Source: JBGLNJ01 sp034434835
GTDB taxonomy: Bacteria; Chloroflexota; Anaerolineae; Fen-1058
Direction of reading: 5' to 3'
DNA length: 64,000 bases
Assembly (NCBI GenBank): GCA_034434835.1
Contig: DAOTXX010000071.1
Span: 62,001 to 126,000 of the forward strand
In this document: one piece after another, positions 7,396 through 15,962 of the stretch
How positions within the stretch are numbered: the first letter of the stretch is position 1
Layout of the letters: every line of letters starts with the position of its first letter
The notes under the pieces: generated by a model
The model's input: the letters and a program-made list of their open reading frames with translations, nothing else
The model's database searches: none
What the model was told of the DNA's origin: nothing
Translations under genes and position numbers: made by a program

Positions 7396-8424
7396 TCAAC
7401 CGATTCTCAATACCTTGGCGCCGCGAATCTTGCGCGCCTTCAACTCAGCCAGAGCCTGGTTCGCCTCTTCCAGCGCATACTCTTGCACTTCTGGCCTGAT
7501 GGGGATGCGAGCCGCCAGCTCCAGGAACTCGCTCACGTCGCTCCGGCTGACGTTCGCAACGCTCTTGATTTCCTTTTCCATCCAGAGATGAGTGGCGTAA
7601 TCCAATTGCAGCAGACTGGCCTTGTCGGCATCTTCTTTGCGGATCGCGTTGATGACCAACCGCCCGCCCGGCGCAAGGTTCCTCATCGCCTCGACGATCG
7701 GCTTCCAGACCGGCGTCGTGTCTATGATGCAATCGAGTTTTTCCGGTGAGGTCTCTTCGGTATCGCCCGCCCAGACCGCTCCCAGCTCGCGCGCAAACGC
7801 TCGCTCAGTCTCGCTGCGAGCAAAGACAAACACCTTTGCGTTCGGATATTGATACCGCACCATTTTGAGCACCAGGTGCGCTGAGGCGCCAAAGCCGGTG
7901 AGGCCAAGGTTTTGACTGTCCTGGAGGCCGGTCAGCTTGATCGAGCGGTAGCCGATCGCGCCCGCGCAAAGCAGCGGCGCGGCCTCGACATCGGCAAACA
8001 CATCGAGAATGCGATAGGAGAAATCTTGCGAGACGGTCATGTACTCGGCATAGCCGCCGTTCGCGTCACGACCGGTCGCGCGGAAATTTTCGCACAGGTT
8101 ATCGTCGCCTCGCAGGCAAAACTTGCACCGCCCGCACGCTGAGTAAATCCACGCCACGCCAACGCGATCCCCGATCTGGAATTTGCTCGCGCCACTTCCC
8201 AGCGCCGCCACTCGCCCGACGACCTGATGTCCCAGCACCACGGGCAGTCGCGGCGGCGGCGTGCGACCCTCGATCTCATCCAACTCGGTGTGGCACACGC
8301 CGCACGCCGAAATCCGGATGAGGATTTCGTGCTCGCCCGGCACCGGCTCGGGCAGGTTGACCAACTGTAACGGCGTCGGGTTTTCATCGAGGCGACATAG
8401 CCTGTCCAAAATCATCGCTTTCAT
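7396..8424 (-). CDS. adhA: Zinc-dependent alcohol dehydrogenase
   Basis: A 342-residue medium-chain dehydrogenase that should oxidise alcohols or reduce aldehydes with NAD(P). Catalytic zinc ligands are Cys44 (CGVCHTELDE) and His66 (VVLGHQVVG). The structural zinc is held by Cys97, Cys100, Cys103 and Cys111 (SACGRCKFC...LC). The Rossmann domain has GLTGFGASAH in place of the more usual GLGGLGH, as in the AdhA/YdjL-like branch. Family length is normal. The gene symbol is by similarity of architecture; the substrate is unknown. Confidence 0.9.
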   Translation of the reverse strand: MKAMILDRLCRLDENPTPLQLVNLPEPVPGEHEILIRISACGVCHTELDEIEGRTPPPRLPVVLGHQVVGRVAALGSGASKFQIGDRVGVAWIYSACGRCKFCLRGDDNLCENFRATGRDANGGYAEYMTVSQDFSYRILDVFADVEAAPLLCAGAIGYRSIKLTGLQDSQNLGLTGFGASAHLVLKMVRYQYPNAKVFVFARSETERAFARELGAVWAGDTEETSPEKLDCIIDTTPVWKPIVEAMRNLAPGGRLVINAIRKEDADKASLLQLDYATHLWMEKEIKSVANVSRSDVSEFLELAARIPIRPEVQEYALEEANQALAELKARKIRGAKVLRIG

Positions 8425-8805
8425 ACGACTCGCTCCACATTGCAGGACGCAGACGAACGCTGATTTCTGCGATATTGCGATTTTTTATCTGCCTGCATCT
8501 GCGAGAATCAGCGTCCAGGATGATGGTCACGGTGAAGAGCAAGAGAAGGATAGCTCTGATTGGTCTGGCGGCCCACTCTTGCTTCTGGCTCAGGTTCATG
8601 CTATACTGTCAACGGTCATAAACTTTCACTCTGTCAGCAGGCAATTGGCCGTCGTACACTGTCATTGCGAGCGCCCGCAGGGCGCGAAGCAATCTCTTTT
8701 GCTCGCCGGAGATTGCTTCGGCCTTCGGCCTCGCAATGACAAAATGAAGCTCTGTGGCCGCGCCGAGTATAGAATCTCGTCAGTGTCCAATCAGGAGTTG
8801 AGACG
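8425..8805. repeat. Intergenic region with palindromic repeat (copy 1)
   Basis: This 380-bp gap between divergent genes holds no gene. At 8660-8741 lies an 82-bp palindromic unit bounded by TGTCATTGCGAG and its perfect complement CTCGCAATGACA, with an inner inverted repeat GAAGCAATCTC / GAGATTGCTTC. A related copy sits at 37592-37679. Promoters of adhA and of the toxin-antitoxin operon must also lie here but are not clear. Confidence 0.75.
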
Positions 8806-9138
8806 ATGAGTAGTCGAGTTGCCAGTGTCATCGAGCCATTTGTCCAGCGCGGCCTGTTCGCCAACCCCGAGCAAGCCATCACCGAAATGGCGCGCGACTA
8901 TGTCCTACGGCAGATCGAGCGTTACCGCGCGACGATCGAAAACCTGCAAGCCAAGCATGGCATGACCTACGAGCAGTTTGAGGCATATCTCAAATCGCGC
9001 TCGGCCCTGCTGCAGGCAAATCCCAACCCTGCGCTCAACCAGGCCGTGATGGCCGAAGAAGAGGACGCGCTGGATTGGAAGATCGCCCGCGAGATGCTGA
9101 CAAGCTGGCTGGGCCTGCAGGCTGAGGCTGGTGCGTGA
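8806..9138 (+). CDS. Antitoxin-like protein of a DUF6516-type TA pair
   Basis: A 110-residue, mostly helical protein. The N-terminus (SRVASVIEPFVQRGLFANPEQAITEMARDY) resembles ribbon-helix-helix antitoxins, which bind DNA with the N-terminal arm and neutralise the toxin with the C-terminal tail. It overlaps the next gene by four bases (GTGA), the usual coupling of antitoxin to toxin. It should repress its own operon; no operator was identified. Confidence 0.65.
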   Translation: MSSRVASVIEPFVQRGLFANPEQAITEMARDYVLRQIERYRATIENLQAKHGMTYEQFEAYLKSRSALLQANPNPALNQAVMAEEEDALDWKIAREMLTSWLGLQAEAGA

Positions 9139-9509
9139 ACACCCTGCCTGCTCTCCTGAGCTTTGTCGTCACAACGCTGCAGGCCTGGCCTGTGTGCCGT
9201 GCCGTTCAAGTGATGGAAACGGCCCGCTTTTCCGCGCACCAATTTGCGCTCAAGGTTCGCGCCGAACTGGCGACAGGGGACATATTGCAGGTGCGCCTGT
9301 ACCGCAACGGCGAGCACACCGATTATGCCTATCATCTCGCGCGCGGCGAGCAATCTATTCGCTGGGACAACAAGGAGCATTTTCCCTCCATCCCCTCGTA
9401 TCCGCACCATTTTCACAATGCCACAGGCCAGGTTGAGGCTTCTCCGCTCACGGGCGATCCGGCTCACGACCTGCCGCTCGTCCTGGATTACCTGACGACT
9501 CGGCGTTGA
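9135..9509 (+). CDS. DUF6516-like putative toxin
   Basis: A 124-residue protein starting at GTG 9135. The sequence pattern fits DUF6516: strand-rich FALKVRAELATGDILQVRLY, then YAYHLARGEQSIRWDNKEHFP, and YPHHFHNATGQVEAS. Histidines and the WDN motif are conserved in this group, which is repeatedly found next to small helical antitoxins. A ribonuclease-like activity has been suggested for such toxins but is not shown by sequence. The start is atypical, and a shorter product from Met27 is possible. Confidence 0.65.
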   Translation: MNTLPALLSFVVTTLQAWPVCRAVQVMETARFSAHQFALKVRAELATGDILQVRLYRNGEHTDYAYHLARGEQSIRWDNKEHFPSIPSYPHHFHNATGQVEASPLTGDPAHDLPLVLDYLTTRR

Positions 9510-9566
9510 ACGAGATTAGCGTGTCGTCTCTTCGTCCTTCATCCTTCCGCCTTCATCCTTCATCCT

Positions 9567-9870
9567 TTATTCGCCTTCTGGCAAATTGGGGCAGGTCTTG
9601 CGATAGGGTTCATCCGGCAGATATTGTTTCCATTCCTCTTTGGTCAGGTTGCGGGTGAGACGAGAACAGGCCAGGTCAATAAGGTCTTGGTCCCGCCAGC
9701 GCCACACGCGGGCGGTAGTGTCCTTGCTGGCCAAAGCCACCCGCCTTGCCTTCTTTGCCCTCGCCTCGCAGGCTGTCATAGTCCACATCTAGGTCGAAAC
9801 ACAGCGTCCGCATTTCTTCCAGGTCAAAGTAGAGGACAAGGTTTTCAAACAATTGAGAGTCTCGCTGTCT
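9567..9870 (-). pseudogene. Remnant of an EAD plus WD40 conflict protein
   Basis: Two pieces of one gene type are fused out of frame. Read leftwards from about 9855, the first piece is an effector-associated domain (LFENLVLYFDLEEMRTLCFDL then DVDYDSLRGEGKEG). It runs straight into the end of a WD40 protein in another frame (VALASKDTTARVWRW, then DLIDLACSRLTRNLT and PYRKTCPNLP), a C-terminus common in Chloroflexota and cyanobacteria. The whole blade region between them is missing. The parent would have been a modular signalling or defence protein; this copy is dead. Confidence 0.75.
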
Positions 9871-9986
9871 GCGCCATGTCGCACTCTACACAGTCCCGAC
9901 AGGTTTTGGAAGCCCGCGGGGTTCAGTCACAGATGACGACCCGGCAAATTATGCTGTCTGCCACGCGAGTCTGGACATTTCCCACC

Positions 9987-10033
9987 TTGACAAGTGAAAA
10001 GCAATATGCTAATATTTCAACAAGTTAGCTAAT
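9987..10033 (+). promoter_or_regulatory. Sigma70-type promoter with operator-like repeats
   Basis: TTGACA (9987-9992) and TAATAT (10010-10015) are 17 bp apart, a near-ideal vegetative promoter upstream of the Phd-type gene. GCTAAT is repeated at 10008 and 10028, two helical turns apart, and the second copy lies in the palindrome TTAGCTAA. These could be operators for the Phd-like protein. Confidence 0.65.
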
Positions 10034-10048
10034 TTGGAGATACTGACC

Positions 10049-10309
10049 ATGGCGACGACCAAATCCATTGCCTCAACGGATGCTCAAAACAATTTTGGGC
10101 AAATTCTGAATGACGTTATCCAGAATCACACGCGATACGTCATCAAAAGGCACAATTCGCCCCAGGCGATTATTTTGAGTCTATCCGATCTAGAGCAGCT
10201 TTTGACTAATCAGGCTGAGCAACGGAAAATGGTGAACGTCGTGCGCGAGCTGTCGCCTGTCTATAGATTGGGTGAAGAAATACAAGTGCCGGCCAAACCT
10301 ACCGCCTGA
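10049..10309 (+). CDS. Phd/YefM-family antitoxin-like regulator
   Basis: An 86-residue protein with the Phd/YefM fold: KSIASTDAQNNFGQILNDV is the DNA-binding start and VIKRHNSPQAIILSLSDLEQL completes the domain. ATG 10049 is used because GGAG precedes it at normal distance. The expected RelE- or Doc-type toxin is absent; instead a DNA methyltransferase begins 13 bp after the stop. It may be an orphan antitoxin or may serve as the regulator of the R-M genes. Confidence 0.8.
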   Translation: MATTKSIASTDAQNNFGQILNDVIQNHTRYVIKRHNSPQAIILSLSDLEQLLTNQAEQRKMVNVVRELSPVYRLGEEIQVPAKPTA

Positions 10310-10322
10310 ATCGGGAGCAACG

Positions 10323-11267
10323 ATGAATACCAGTCATCCTCTCGCACCTTTTGTCTTCAACTATGAGCATTGTTTCGTGGGCAAGTCCGTAATCATAAAC
10401 GCCGACTGTTTTGATTGGATGGGGCGAATGCCCGAGGCGAGCCTTCACGCCATTGTGACCGACCCACCCTATGGTGTGAAGGAGTATGAGCCTGATCAAC
10501 TGGAAAAAAGGATGAATGGGAACGGCGGTGTATGGCGTATTCCTCCTTCTTTTGACGGGCACCAACGCTCTCCCTTGCCGCGCTTCACAGCCCTAAATGA
10601 GGCAGAAAGGGATCAAGTACGGCAATACTTCTCTGACTGGGCCAAACTGGCGTTGCGTGTCTTGCGCCCCGGCGGGCATATCTTTCTTGCATCCAACGCT
10701 TTTCTTTCACAAATCGTCTTTGCGGCCATAGTAGACCAGGGATTCGAATACCGCGGCCAGGTCATCAGGCTGGTCAGAACAATGCGCGGCGGCGATAGGC
10801 CCAAGAATGCTGAGGAAGAATTCGCTGACGTCTGCACAATGCCCAGAAGTTGCTATGAACCTTGGGGCATCTTTCGCAAGCCCATGCCCAATGGAATGAG
10901 AGTGAGCGATTGCCTTCGAGAGTTTCAGACCGGAGGGCTGCGGCGCAAGCCCGACGGCAATCCGTTTGAAGATGTTATCGAGAGTGAGCGAACTCCTCAA
11001 AGAGAACGTGACATTGCCAACCACCCAAGTTTAAAGCCGCAATCCTTCCTTCGCAAAATTGTCCATAGTTCGCTGCCTTTGGGAGAAGGTGTTCTGCTCG
11101 ACCCGTTCATGGGTTCCGGTTCTACTGTCGCCGCTGCGGAGGCAGTGGGCTATTCGTGCATTGGGGTTGAACGACTTCAGGAATACTTTGACATGAGCCA
11201 GCAAGCTATCATACGGCTGGCTCGCTTAGCCACCGGGGAAACGCAATTAAACCTGGCGTTTGCCTGA
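10323..11267 (+). CDS. DNA methyltransferase of a type II R-M system
   Basis: A 314-residue DNA methyltransferase. Motif IV (TDPPYGVKEY) is near residue 43, and the AdoMet-binding motif I (LLDPFMGSGSTVAAAE) is near residue 262, so it is a beta-class amino-methyltransferase. DPPY favours N6-adenine, though N4-cytosine is not excluded. The region between contains the family segment VLRPGGHIFLASNAF. ATG 10323 has GGGAGC upstream. Its 3' end overlaps by 21 bp the convergent gene that carries a nuclease motif, the typical tail-to-tail R-M layout. Confidence 0.9.
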   Translation: MNTSHPLAPFVFNYEHCFVGKSVIINADCFDWMGRMPEASLHAIVTDPPYGVKEYEPDQLEKRMNGNGGVWRIPPSFDGHQRSPLPRFTALNEAERDQVRQYFSDWAKLALRVLRPGGHIFLASNAFLSQIVFAAIVDQGFEYRGQVIRLVRTMRGGDRPKNAEEEFADVCTMPRSCYEPWGIFRKPMPNGMRVSDCLREFQTGGLRRKPDGNPFEDVIESERTPQRERDIANHPSLKPQSFLRKIVHSSLPLGEGVLLDPFMGSGSTVAAAEAVGYSCIGVERLQEYFDMSQQAIIRLARLATGETQLNLAFA

Positions 11268-11903
11268 ATCCTCATATACCCAGTTTGACTTCATCTTGCG
11301 CATGCCCGTTTGATTGACGCTCGCAGTGATCGTCCGCCGGCTTGTGGCTGACCGCCCAGAAAATCCCCAATCGCTCTTGGCGAGCCTGGCAGCATACACA
11401 CCCTTGAAACGAAATGGTTTGGGGGCAACGCCCGTTTTCCGATCGTTTGAACTATTGCTGTCAAAGTAAAACACGATTAGCCAGACTGCCTCCGGGTTAT
11501 GACCCTGCCATCCGGCAGAATGACGCGAAGCTTTTACCTCGATACCTTCGGTCGAATGTTGCACTGCGTTTCCAGGAAACACACCAGCTGGTATCAGGTC
11601 AGGATGACCGTTGTGGTATTGGTTCTTTACCAAAGTAGAACAATACCTTGGAATAGCGATGCTCATAAACTCACCCACAATGCTGCTAAAGTTTGCTGGC
11701 ATGAGGAAACTCTCGAGGCGGGGGATGTCCCTGGTACGCAACTGCTGGTTAATGAAACCCAAAAAGTCCAAGAAACTGCTCATGGCCTGACGCACATGCT
11801 CTCCTGTCAGCCCATACGGCAAACTACAGTTCGGGTTGAACCCATTGGGATTGACAGGTAGGGGTATGCAAGCAAGTGTTTCTGGATCAAGATTTTCGGA
11901 CAT
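11247..11903 (-). CDS. Putative type II restriction endonuclease
   Basis: About 218 residues. The core HPDLIPAGVF followed by GIEVKASRHSAGWQGHN fits a PD-(D/E)XK nuclease, with Asp in PDL and Glu-Val-Lys as metal-binding residues. ATG 11903 was preferred to the upstream 11981 because GAGG precedes it and the N-terminal extension looks random. It converges with the methyltransferase. The recognition site cannot be deduced. It appears intact. Confidence 0.75.
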   Translation of the reverse strand: MSENLDPETLACIPLPVNPNGFNPNCSLPYGLTGEHVRQAMSSFLDFLGFINQQLRTRDIPRLESFLMPANFSSIVGEFMSIAIPRYCSTLVKNQYHNGHPDLIPAGVFPGNAVQHSTEGIEVKASRHSAGWQGHNPEAVWLIVFYFDSNSSNDRKTGVAPKPFRFKGVYAARLAKSDWGFSGRSATSRRTITASVNQTGMRKMKSNWVYEDSGKRQV

Positions 11904-12031
11904 AAGGCCTCGCCAACAGCTTGATGACGTAGCAATAGCCTGCGCCTCGGGCCAGCTACCAGATATTATACTCCCTGCCACATAAATCGCTCAATTGCGA
12001 CCGGCTGTGCTTTTGCGCCGAGTATGGTATC

Positions 12032-12781
12032 ATGCAGCAGATTCCCTCACAGGAGCGCCACCGTTTGAGCATATCACTCCTCGTCGCTGTCATCATCTTT
12101 TTCGCCGTCTTGACCCAGACCGTCACCGGGTTCGGCATCGCGCTCGTCGCCATGTCGCTGCTCGTCCAACTGCTCGGCATCCATATTGCTGCGCCGTTGG
12201 TGGCGATGACGGCCGCCGTGCTCGAATTCACGCTGCTCGTGCGCCATCGTGATGCGATCAACTGGCGAGCCGTGTGGCGATTGTCCGTCGCGTCTGCGAT
12301 CGGCATCCCGCTGGGGATACTTGCGCTGCGGCACGTCAATGAGCGAGTGGTATTGATGGTGCTGGGCCTGGTCATCGTCACGTATTCGGTGTATGCGCTG
12401 ATCACGCCCCGCCTGCCCAAGATCGAAAACCCCAACTGGGCTTTTGGCTTTGGCTTCCTGGCAGGACTGTTGAGCGGAGCTTATAACACGGGCGGGCCGC
12501 CGGTTGTCCTCTACGGCAACAGCCAGGGATGGAACCCGGCCGAGTTCAAGAGCAATCTGCAAGGCCTGTTCTTGCTCAACGACATCCTGGTCATCACCGG
12601 TCACGCGCTCAGCCAGCACCTCACGCCTGCGGTGTGGAACAACTTCTGGATCGCGCTGCCGGCCCTTGCACTAGGGCTGATCGCCGGATTCGGCGTGGAG
12701 CGGCTCATCCCTCCGGCGGCCTTTCGCAAGATCGTCTTGCTGCTGTTGATCGTCACGGGATTGAGGTTGATTCTTTTGTAA
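12032..12781 (+). CDS. TSUP (TauE/SafE) family membrane permease
   Basis: A 249-residue inner-membrane protein with about eight helices in two repeats, as in TauE/SafE exporters of sulfite, sulfoacetate or related anions. Seen are LTQTVTGFGIALVAMSLLV and the matching second-half motif FGFLAGLLSGAYNTGGPPVVLY. Length is normal. No sulfur genes are adjacent, so the substrate is open. The ribosome-binding site is weak (GGTATC before ATG). Confidence 0.9.
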   Translation: MQQIPSQERHRLSISLLVAVIIFFAVLTQTVTGFGIALVAMSLLVQLLGIHIAAPLVAMTAAVLEFTLLVRHRDAINWRAVWRLSVASAIGIPLGILALRHVNERVVLMVLGLVIVTYSVYALITPRLPKIENPNWAFGFGFLAGLLSGAYNTGGPPVVLYGNSQGWNPAEFKSNLQGLFLLNDILVITGHALSQHLTPAVWNNFWIALPALALGLIAGFGVERLIPPAAFRKIVLLLLIVTGLRLILL

Positions 12782-12787
12782 TCGCAG

Positions 12788-12836
12788 GGGCGAGGCTTGC
12801 CCTCGCCTTACACGAGCGACCGCAGGGGTCGCCCCT
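12788..12836. terminator. Hairpins between convergent genes
   Basis: Two GC-rich stems (GCGAGG...CCTCGC and GCGACC...GGTCGC) fill the gap between the convergent TSUP and GPH genes. There is no T-run, so intrinsic termination is uncertain; the units also look like a dispersed repeat type. Confidence 0.4.
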
Positions 12837-12864
12837 ACGCCAAATTGCGAGGACGAGATGAACG

Positions 12865-14313
12865 CTATTTCTCATCCGCGTGTATCGGCGGCCGAGGAAT
12901 TCTTCGTCTCTCCAGCAAGCGCCGGATGCGCGCGTGCCGCTCGCGCGTGAGCGGATAGAACCACGCGACGACGACGGCGCTGACCAGCAAGAGCGCGCCC
13001 ATCGGCCCGGTCATCACCCGAATCGCAGCCAGCGCCGACGCTGGTTGAGCAAACTGCCGGACCCCTTCCGGCGGCGTCTGATACCCAAACCAGCCCAGCA
13101 CCTGCAGAGCCAGGAAAATCGCCATCGCCCCAGCCAGCTTGCGGACGAAATTCTTGACCCCGTAATAAATCCCTTCACGCCGCTTGCGCGTGCGCAACTC
13201 GTCCCATTCGAGCACGTCCGGGAAAATCGCGTCGGGCAACACGTGCGCTGTCGAGACGCTCACTCCGGCCAACACAGCCAACACCAACGTCAACCCTACC
13301 TGCCCCGGCTGCACCGCCAGGATGACCAGTTGCACACCCGCCCAAAAGACCATGGCGATGATGTACGCGCTGCGTTTGCTGAACCGGCGCGCCAGCCATG
13401 TCCAGAACGGCAAAGCGACCACCGCCGTGATCAGCAGCAGCCCCAGCACGACTGATTCGAGCGCGATCTTGTCGCCGCCAAGATCCAGCGAGGCCGTCAG
13501 GTCGCCTTGCGAGACCCAATACATCAAAAAGAAAGGCAGCATCAACGCCACCAAGTCGAAGGTGATCCAGTTCAGCATGTACACGCCAGTGGCAAAGCGG
13601 AAGGGGATGTTTTGCCACGCGGCATGCAGCGTCTCTCGAAAAGACACCGGCTCTTGCACCTCGCCCGGCGCGCGCGGACGCTCTCGAACGACGGCAAAGA
13701 TGAGCAGGAACGGGATCGCGGCCAAGCCCCCAAACAACGCGGCGACGGTGATATAGCCCTGCTGAAGCGTCGCTCCCGCCCTCAGCCCGGCCTTGACGAT
13801 CATCGGCGCGGTGACCGCCGTCGCCAGCGAGGCGACCAGATTGAAAAACATCCGAAAGCCGGTCAGGCTGGTCCGCTCGTCATAGTCCGGCGTGATCTCG
13901 GGCGTCAGCGCGTTGTAGGGGACGGCGATCAGCGTTTGCAATGTGTCGCTGATCATGTACGCCAGCATGACGGTGAGCGTCAACGCGATCTGGCTTTGCC
14001 AGGGCGGCGCCCACCACAACAGCAAAAAGCCCAGCCCAAACGGGATCGCAAAGAACAATAGAAAAGGCCGGCGGCGGCCCCAGCGCGTCCGGGTGCGGTC
14101 GCTGACGACGCCGACGATCGGATCGTTGATCGCATCCCAGATCACGCCGGCGAGCGCGGCCAGCGATGCCAACCGCGCATCCAGGCCGACCACATCAGTG
14201 AGAAAGATGGCATAGAAAATCTGGCGCAGCGTGCCAAAGCTGGCATAGCTCCATTCGCCAGAGCCATACACCAGCTTGGTCCAAAACGACAGCCTGCGTT
14301 CCCTGACAAGCAT
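12865..14313 (-). CDS. GPH-family (MelB-like) sugar:cation symporter
   Basis: A 482-residue MFS transporter of the glycoside-pentoside-hexuronide group. Diagnostic pieces are the start KLVYGSGEWSYASFGTLRQ, DAINDPIVGVVSDRTRTRWG, RRRPFLLFFAIP and EITPDYDERTSLTGFRMF. The late EWDELRTRKRREGIYYG is also typical. About 12 helices are predicted. The start is ATG 14313, with GGAGAGGAG upstream. It should import a sugar or sulfosugar with H+ or Na+. No sugar hydrolase is adjacent, so the substrate is unknown. Confidence 0.92.
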   Translation of the reverse strand: MLVRERRLSFWTKLVYGSGEWSYASFGTLRQIFYAIFLTDVVGLDARLASLAALAGVIWDAINDPIVGVVSDRTRTRWGRRRPFLLFFAIPFGLGFLLLWWAPPWQSQIALTLTVMLAYMISDTLQTLIAVPYNALTPEITPDYDERTSLTGFRMFFNLVASLATAVTAPMIVKAGLRAGATLQQGYITVAALFGGLAAIPFLLIFAVVRERPRAPGEVQEPVSFRETLHAAWQNIPFRFATGVYMLNWITFDLVALMLPFFLMYWVSQGDLTASLDLGGDKIALESVVLGLLLITAVVALPFWTWLARRFSKRSAYIIAMVFWAGVQLVILAVQPGQVGLTLVLAVLAGVSVSTAHVLPDAIFPDVLEWDELRTRKRREGIYYGVKNFVRKLAGAMAIFLALQVLGWFGYQTPPEGVRQFAQPASALAAIRVMTGPMGALLLVSAVVVAWFYPLTRERHARIRRLLERRRIPRPPIHADEK

Positions 14314-14407
14314 TTTCGTCTCCTCTCCTTGACTGACACAATACCGATGAAAGACCAATAGCGAAGGAAGAAAGCACGTTCGTCGTTGGTCGTTCGTCCT
14401 TCGCCTA

Positions 14408-15859
14408 TCAAGTTGGCGTCGTCAACTGATCGAGCAAGTCCAGCACCACCTCGTGCAGGTCGCCTCGATTGGGCAGCGTCCCCATCATGCCATACATCGC
14501 CGCCGAGCGTTGAGGCACCACCTCCTTGCCGCCCAACAACGAGGATGCCTTGGACATCAACCGGCTGACCCATGCTTCCGGCAGCAGCCTGATCAGCGCC
14601 TGCGCCAGGCGAACCATCAGCGCGTTGCGCACTTTAACCAGGCTGGGCCGCCTGACCTTGTCCACCGACCCGGCCAGGTCGCGCAAAAACTGATCGGCCG
14701 ACTTGGCGTGCGCCGGCGTCACCGTCAGGTGCAGGCACGGCGGGAACTGTTGCCGATCCAGATGCCAGCCGCGCAGCGTCATCTCATCGCCGACTTCGTA
14801 AATGTCCAAGCGATCGGAGGCGATGGCAAACACGCTCATGTCCGGGTCGCTCACCACATGCAGACCCGGGATCGCCGCGACGCCCTCGCGGAGCTTGATC
14901 GCCGTCCTCATCACCTGATCGGCCAGCGCCAGATAGCCTTCCTCGCCCAGGAAATTCATCACCGCCCATGCCGCCGCGATCGGGCCGGCCGGTCGCGTCC
15001 CGGACATGGCTGCGGAAGCATAGATGCCGCCCGGCCAGTCCGTGTAGGCGAAAAACTGATGTCGGCGCAGCGCCTTGTTTCGATACAAGACGACCGACGC
15101 GCCTTTAGCCGCGTACCCGTACTTGTGCAAGTCCGCCGACATCGAAGTGACACCCGGCACGCGGAAATCGAACTCGGGCACAGGATAGCCAAGCTTGCGG
15201 ATGAACGGCAGCATGAATCCACCTACGCAAGCGTCCACGTGGAACAAGAGATTATGCTCGCGCGCAACTTGAGCCAGTTCCGCAATCGGGTCAACCACGC
15301 CGTGCGGATACGACGGCGCCGAGCCAACCAGGAGGATCGTGTTCGGCGTGATCGCGGCCCGGGTCGCCGCGACATCGGCGCGAAAGTCAGAACGCACCGG
15401 GACGTGAACCGGCCTGACGCCGAAATAGTGCGCGGCTTTTTCAAACGCAGGATGCGCCGTGAGCGGCAAGATCATCTCAGGCTCGCGGATTTCAGGGTGA
15501 TGCGCGCGCGCCCACTCACGCGCAGTCTTGACCGCCATCAGGAGGCTTTCGGTGCCGCCCGAGGTCATGGTGCCCACAACATCTTGATCGCCGCCGAGCA
15601 GCGCCGCGGTCATCGCGACGACCCGCGTTTCTAATTCTTTCAGACTGGGGAACGCAGTGGGGTTGAGGCCGTTTTCGGAAAAGAACATGAGGTAAGCTTC
15701 TTTGAGAAGCCCGGTCACCTCGTCGCCCGCATCAAAGACCAGGCTAAAGACCCGGCCCTCTTGCCATCGGACATCTTTTTGGCGCAGCGCCTTCATCGTC
15801 GCCAGGATGTCGTGCTTGGGTCTACCTCGTGCAGGAAGCTGGATGCGTGGTTCGGTCAT
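14408..15859 (-). CDS. PLP-dependent decarboxylase / sphingosine-1-phosphate lyase-like
   Basis: A 483-residue fold-type I PLP enzyme. Features are GTMTSGGTESLLMAVKTARE (cofactor phosphate loop), the histidine segment LLFHVDACVGGFMLPF, and the Schiff-base lysine in SMSADLHKYGYAAKGAS. This set is shared by glutamate/tyrosine decarboxylases and S1P lyases; the N-terminal KDVRWQEGRVFSLVFDAG is closest to the S1P lyase branch. The C-terminus (QLTTPT) is short and soluble. ATG 15859 was chosen because upstream sequence has no family similarity. The substrate is unproven. Confidence 0.88.
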   Translation of the reverse strand: MTEPRIQLPARGRPKHDILATMKALRQKDVRWQEGRVFSLVFDAGDEVTGLLKEAYLMFFSENGLNPTAFPSLKELETRVVAMTAALLGGDQDVVGTMTSGGTESLLMAVKTAREWARAHHPEIREPEMILPLTAHPAFEKAAHYFGVRPVHVPVRSDFRADVAATRAAITPNTILLVGSAPSYPHGVVDPIAELAQVAREHNLLFHVDACVGGFMLPFIRKLGYPVPEFDFRVPGVTSMSADLHKYGYAAKGASVVLYRNKALRRHQFFAYTDWPGGIYASAAMSGTRPAGPIAAAWAVMNFLGEEGYLALADQVMRTAIKLREGVAAIPGLHVVSDPDMSVFAIASDRLDIYEVGDEMTLRGWHLDRQQFPPCLHLTVTPAHAKSADQFLRDLAGSVDKVRRPSLVKVRNALMVRLAQALIRLLPEAWVSRLMSKASSLLGGKEVVPQRSAAMYGMMGTLPNRGDLHEVVLDLLDQLTTPT

Positions 15860-15962
15860 GGCAATGTATCCATTGGATTGGGGATGACAAAACACCAGGT
15901 GACCGCGCTGGCTGCGCGCGGCATCGGTGATCCCAATTATACAATTGAAGCCGCCGGAGGCG

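Noticed and set aside
14453..15634. 393-residue plus-strand open frame
   Set aside because: It is a shadow of the PLP decarboxylase, which has all its catalytic motifs on the other strand.
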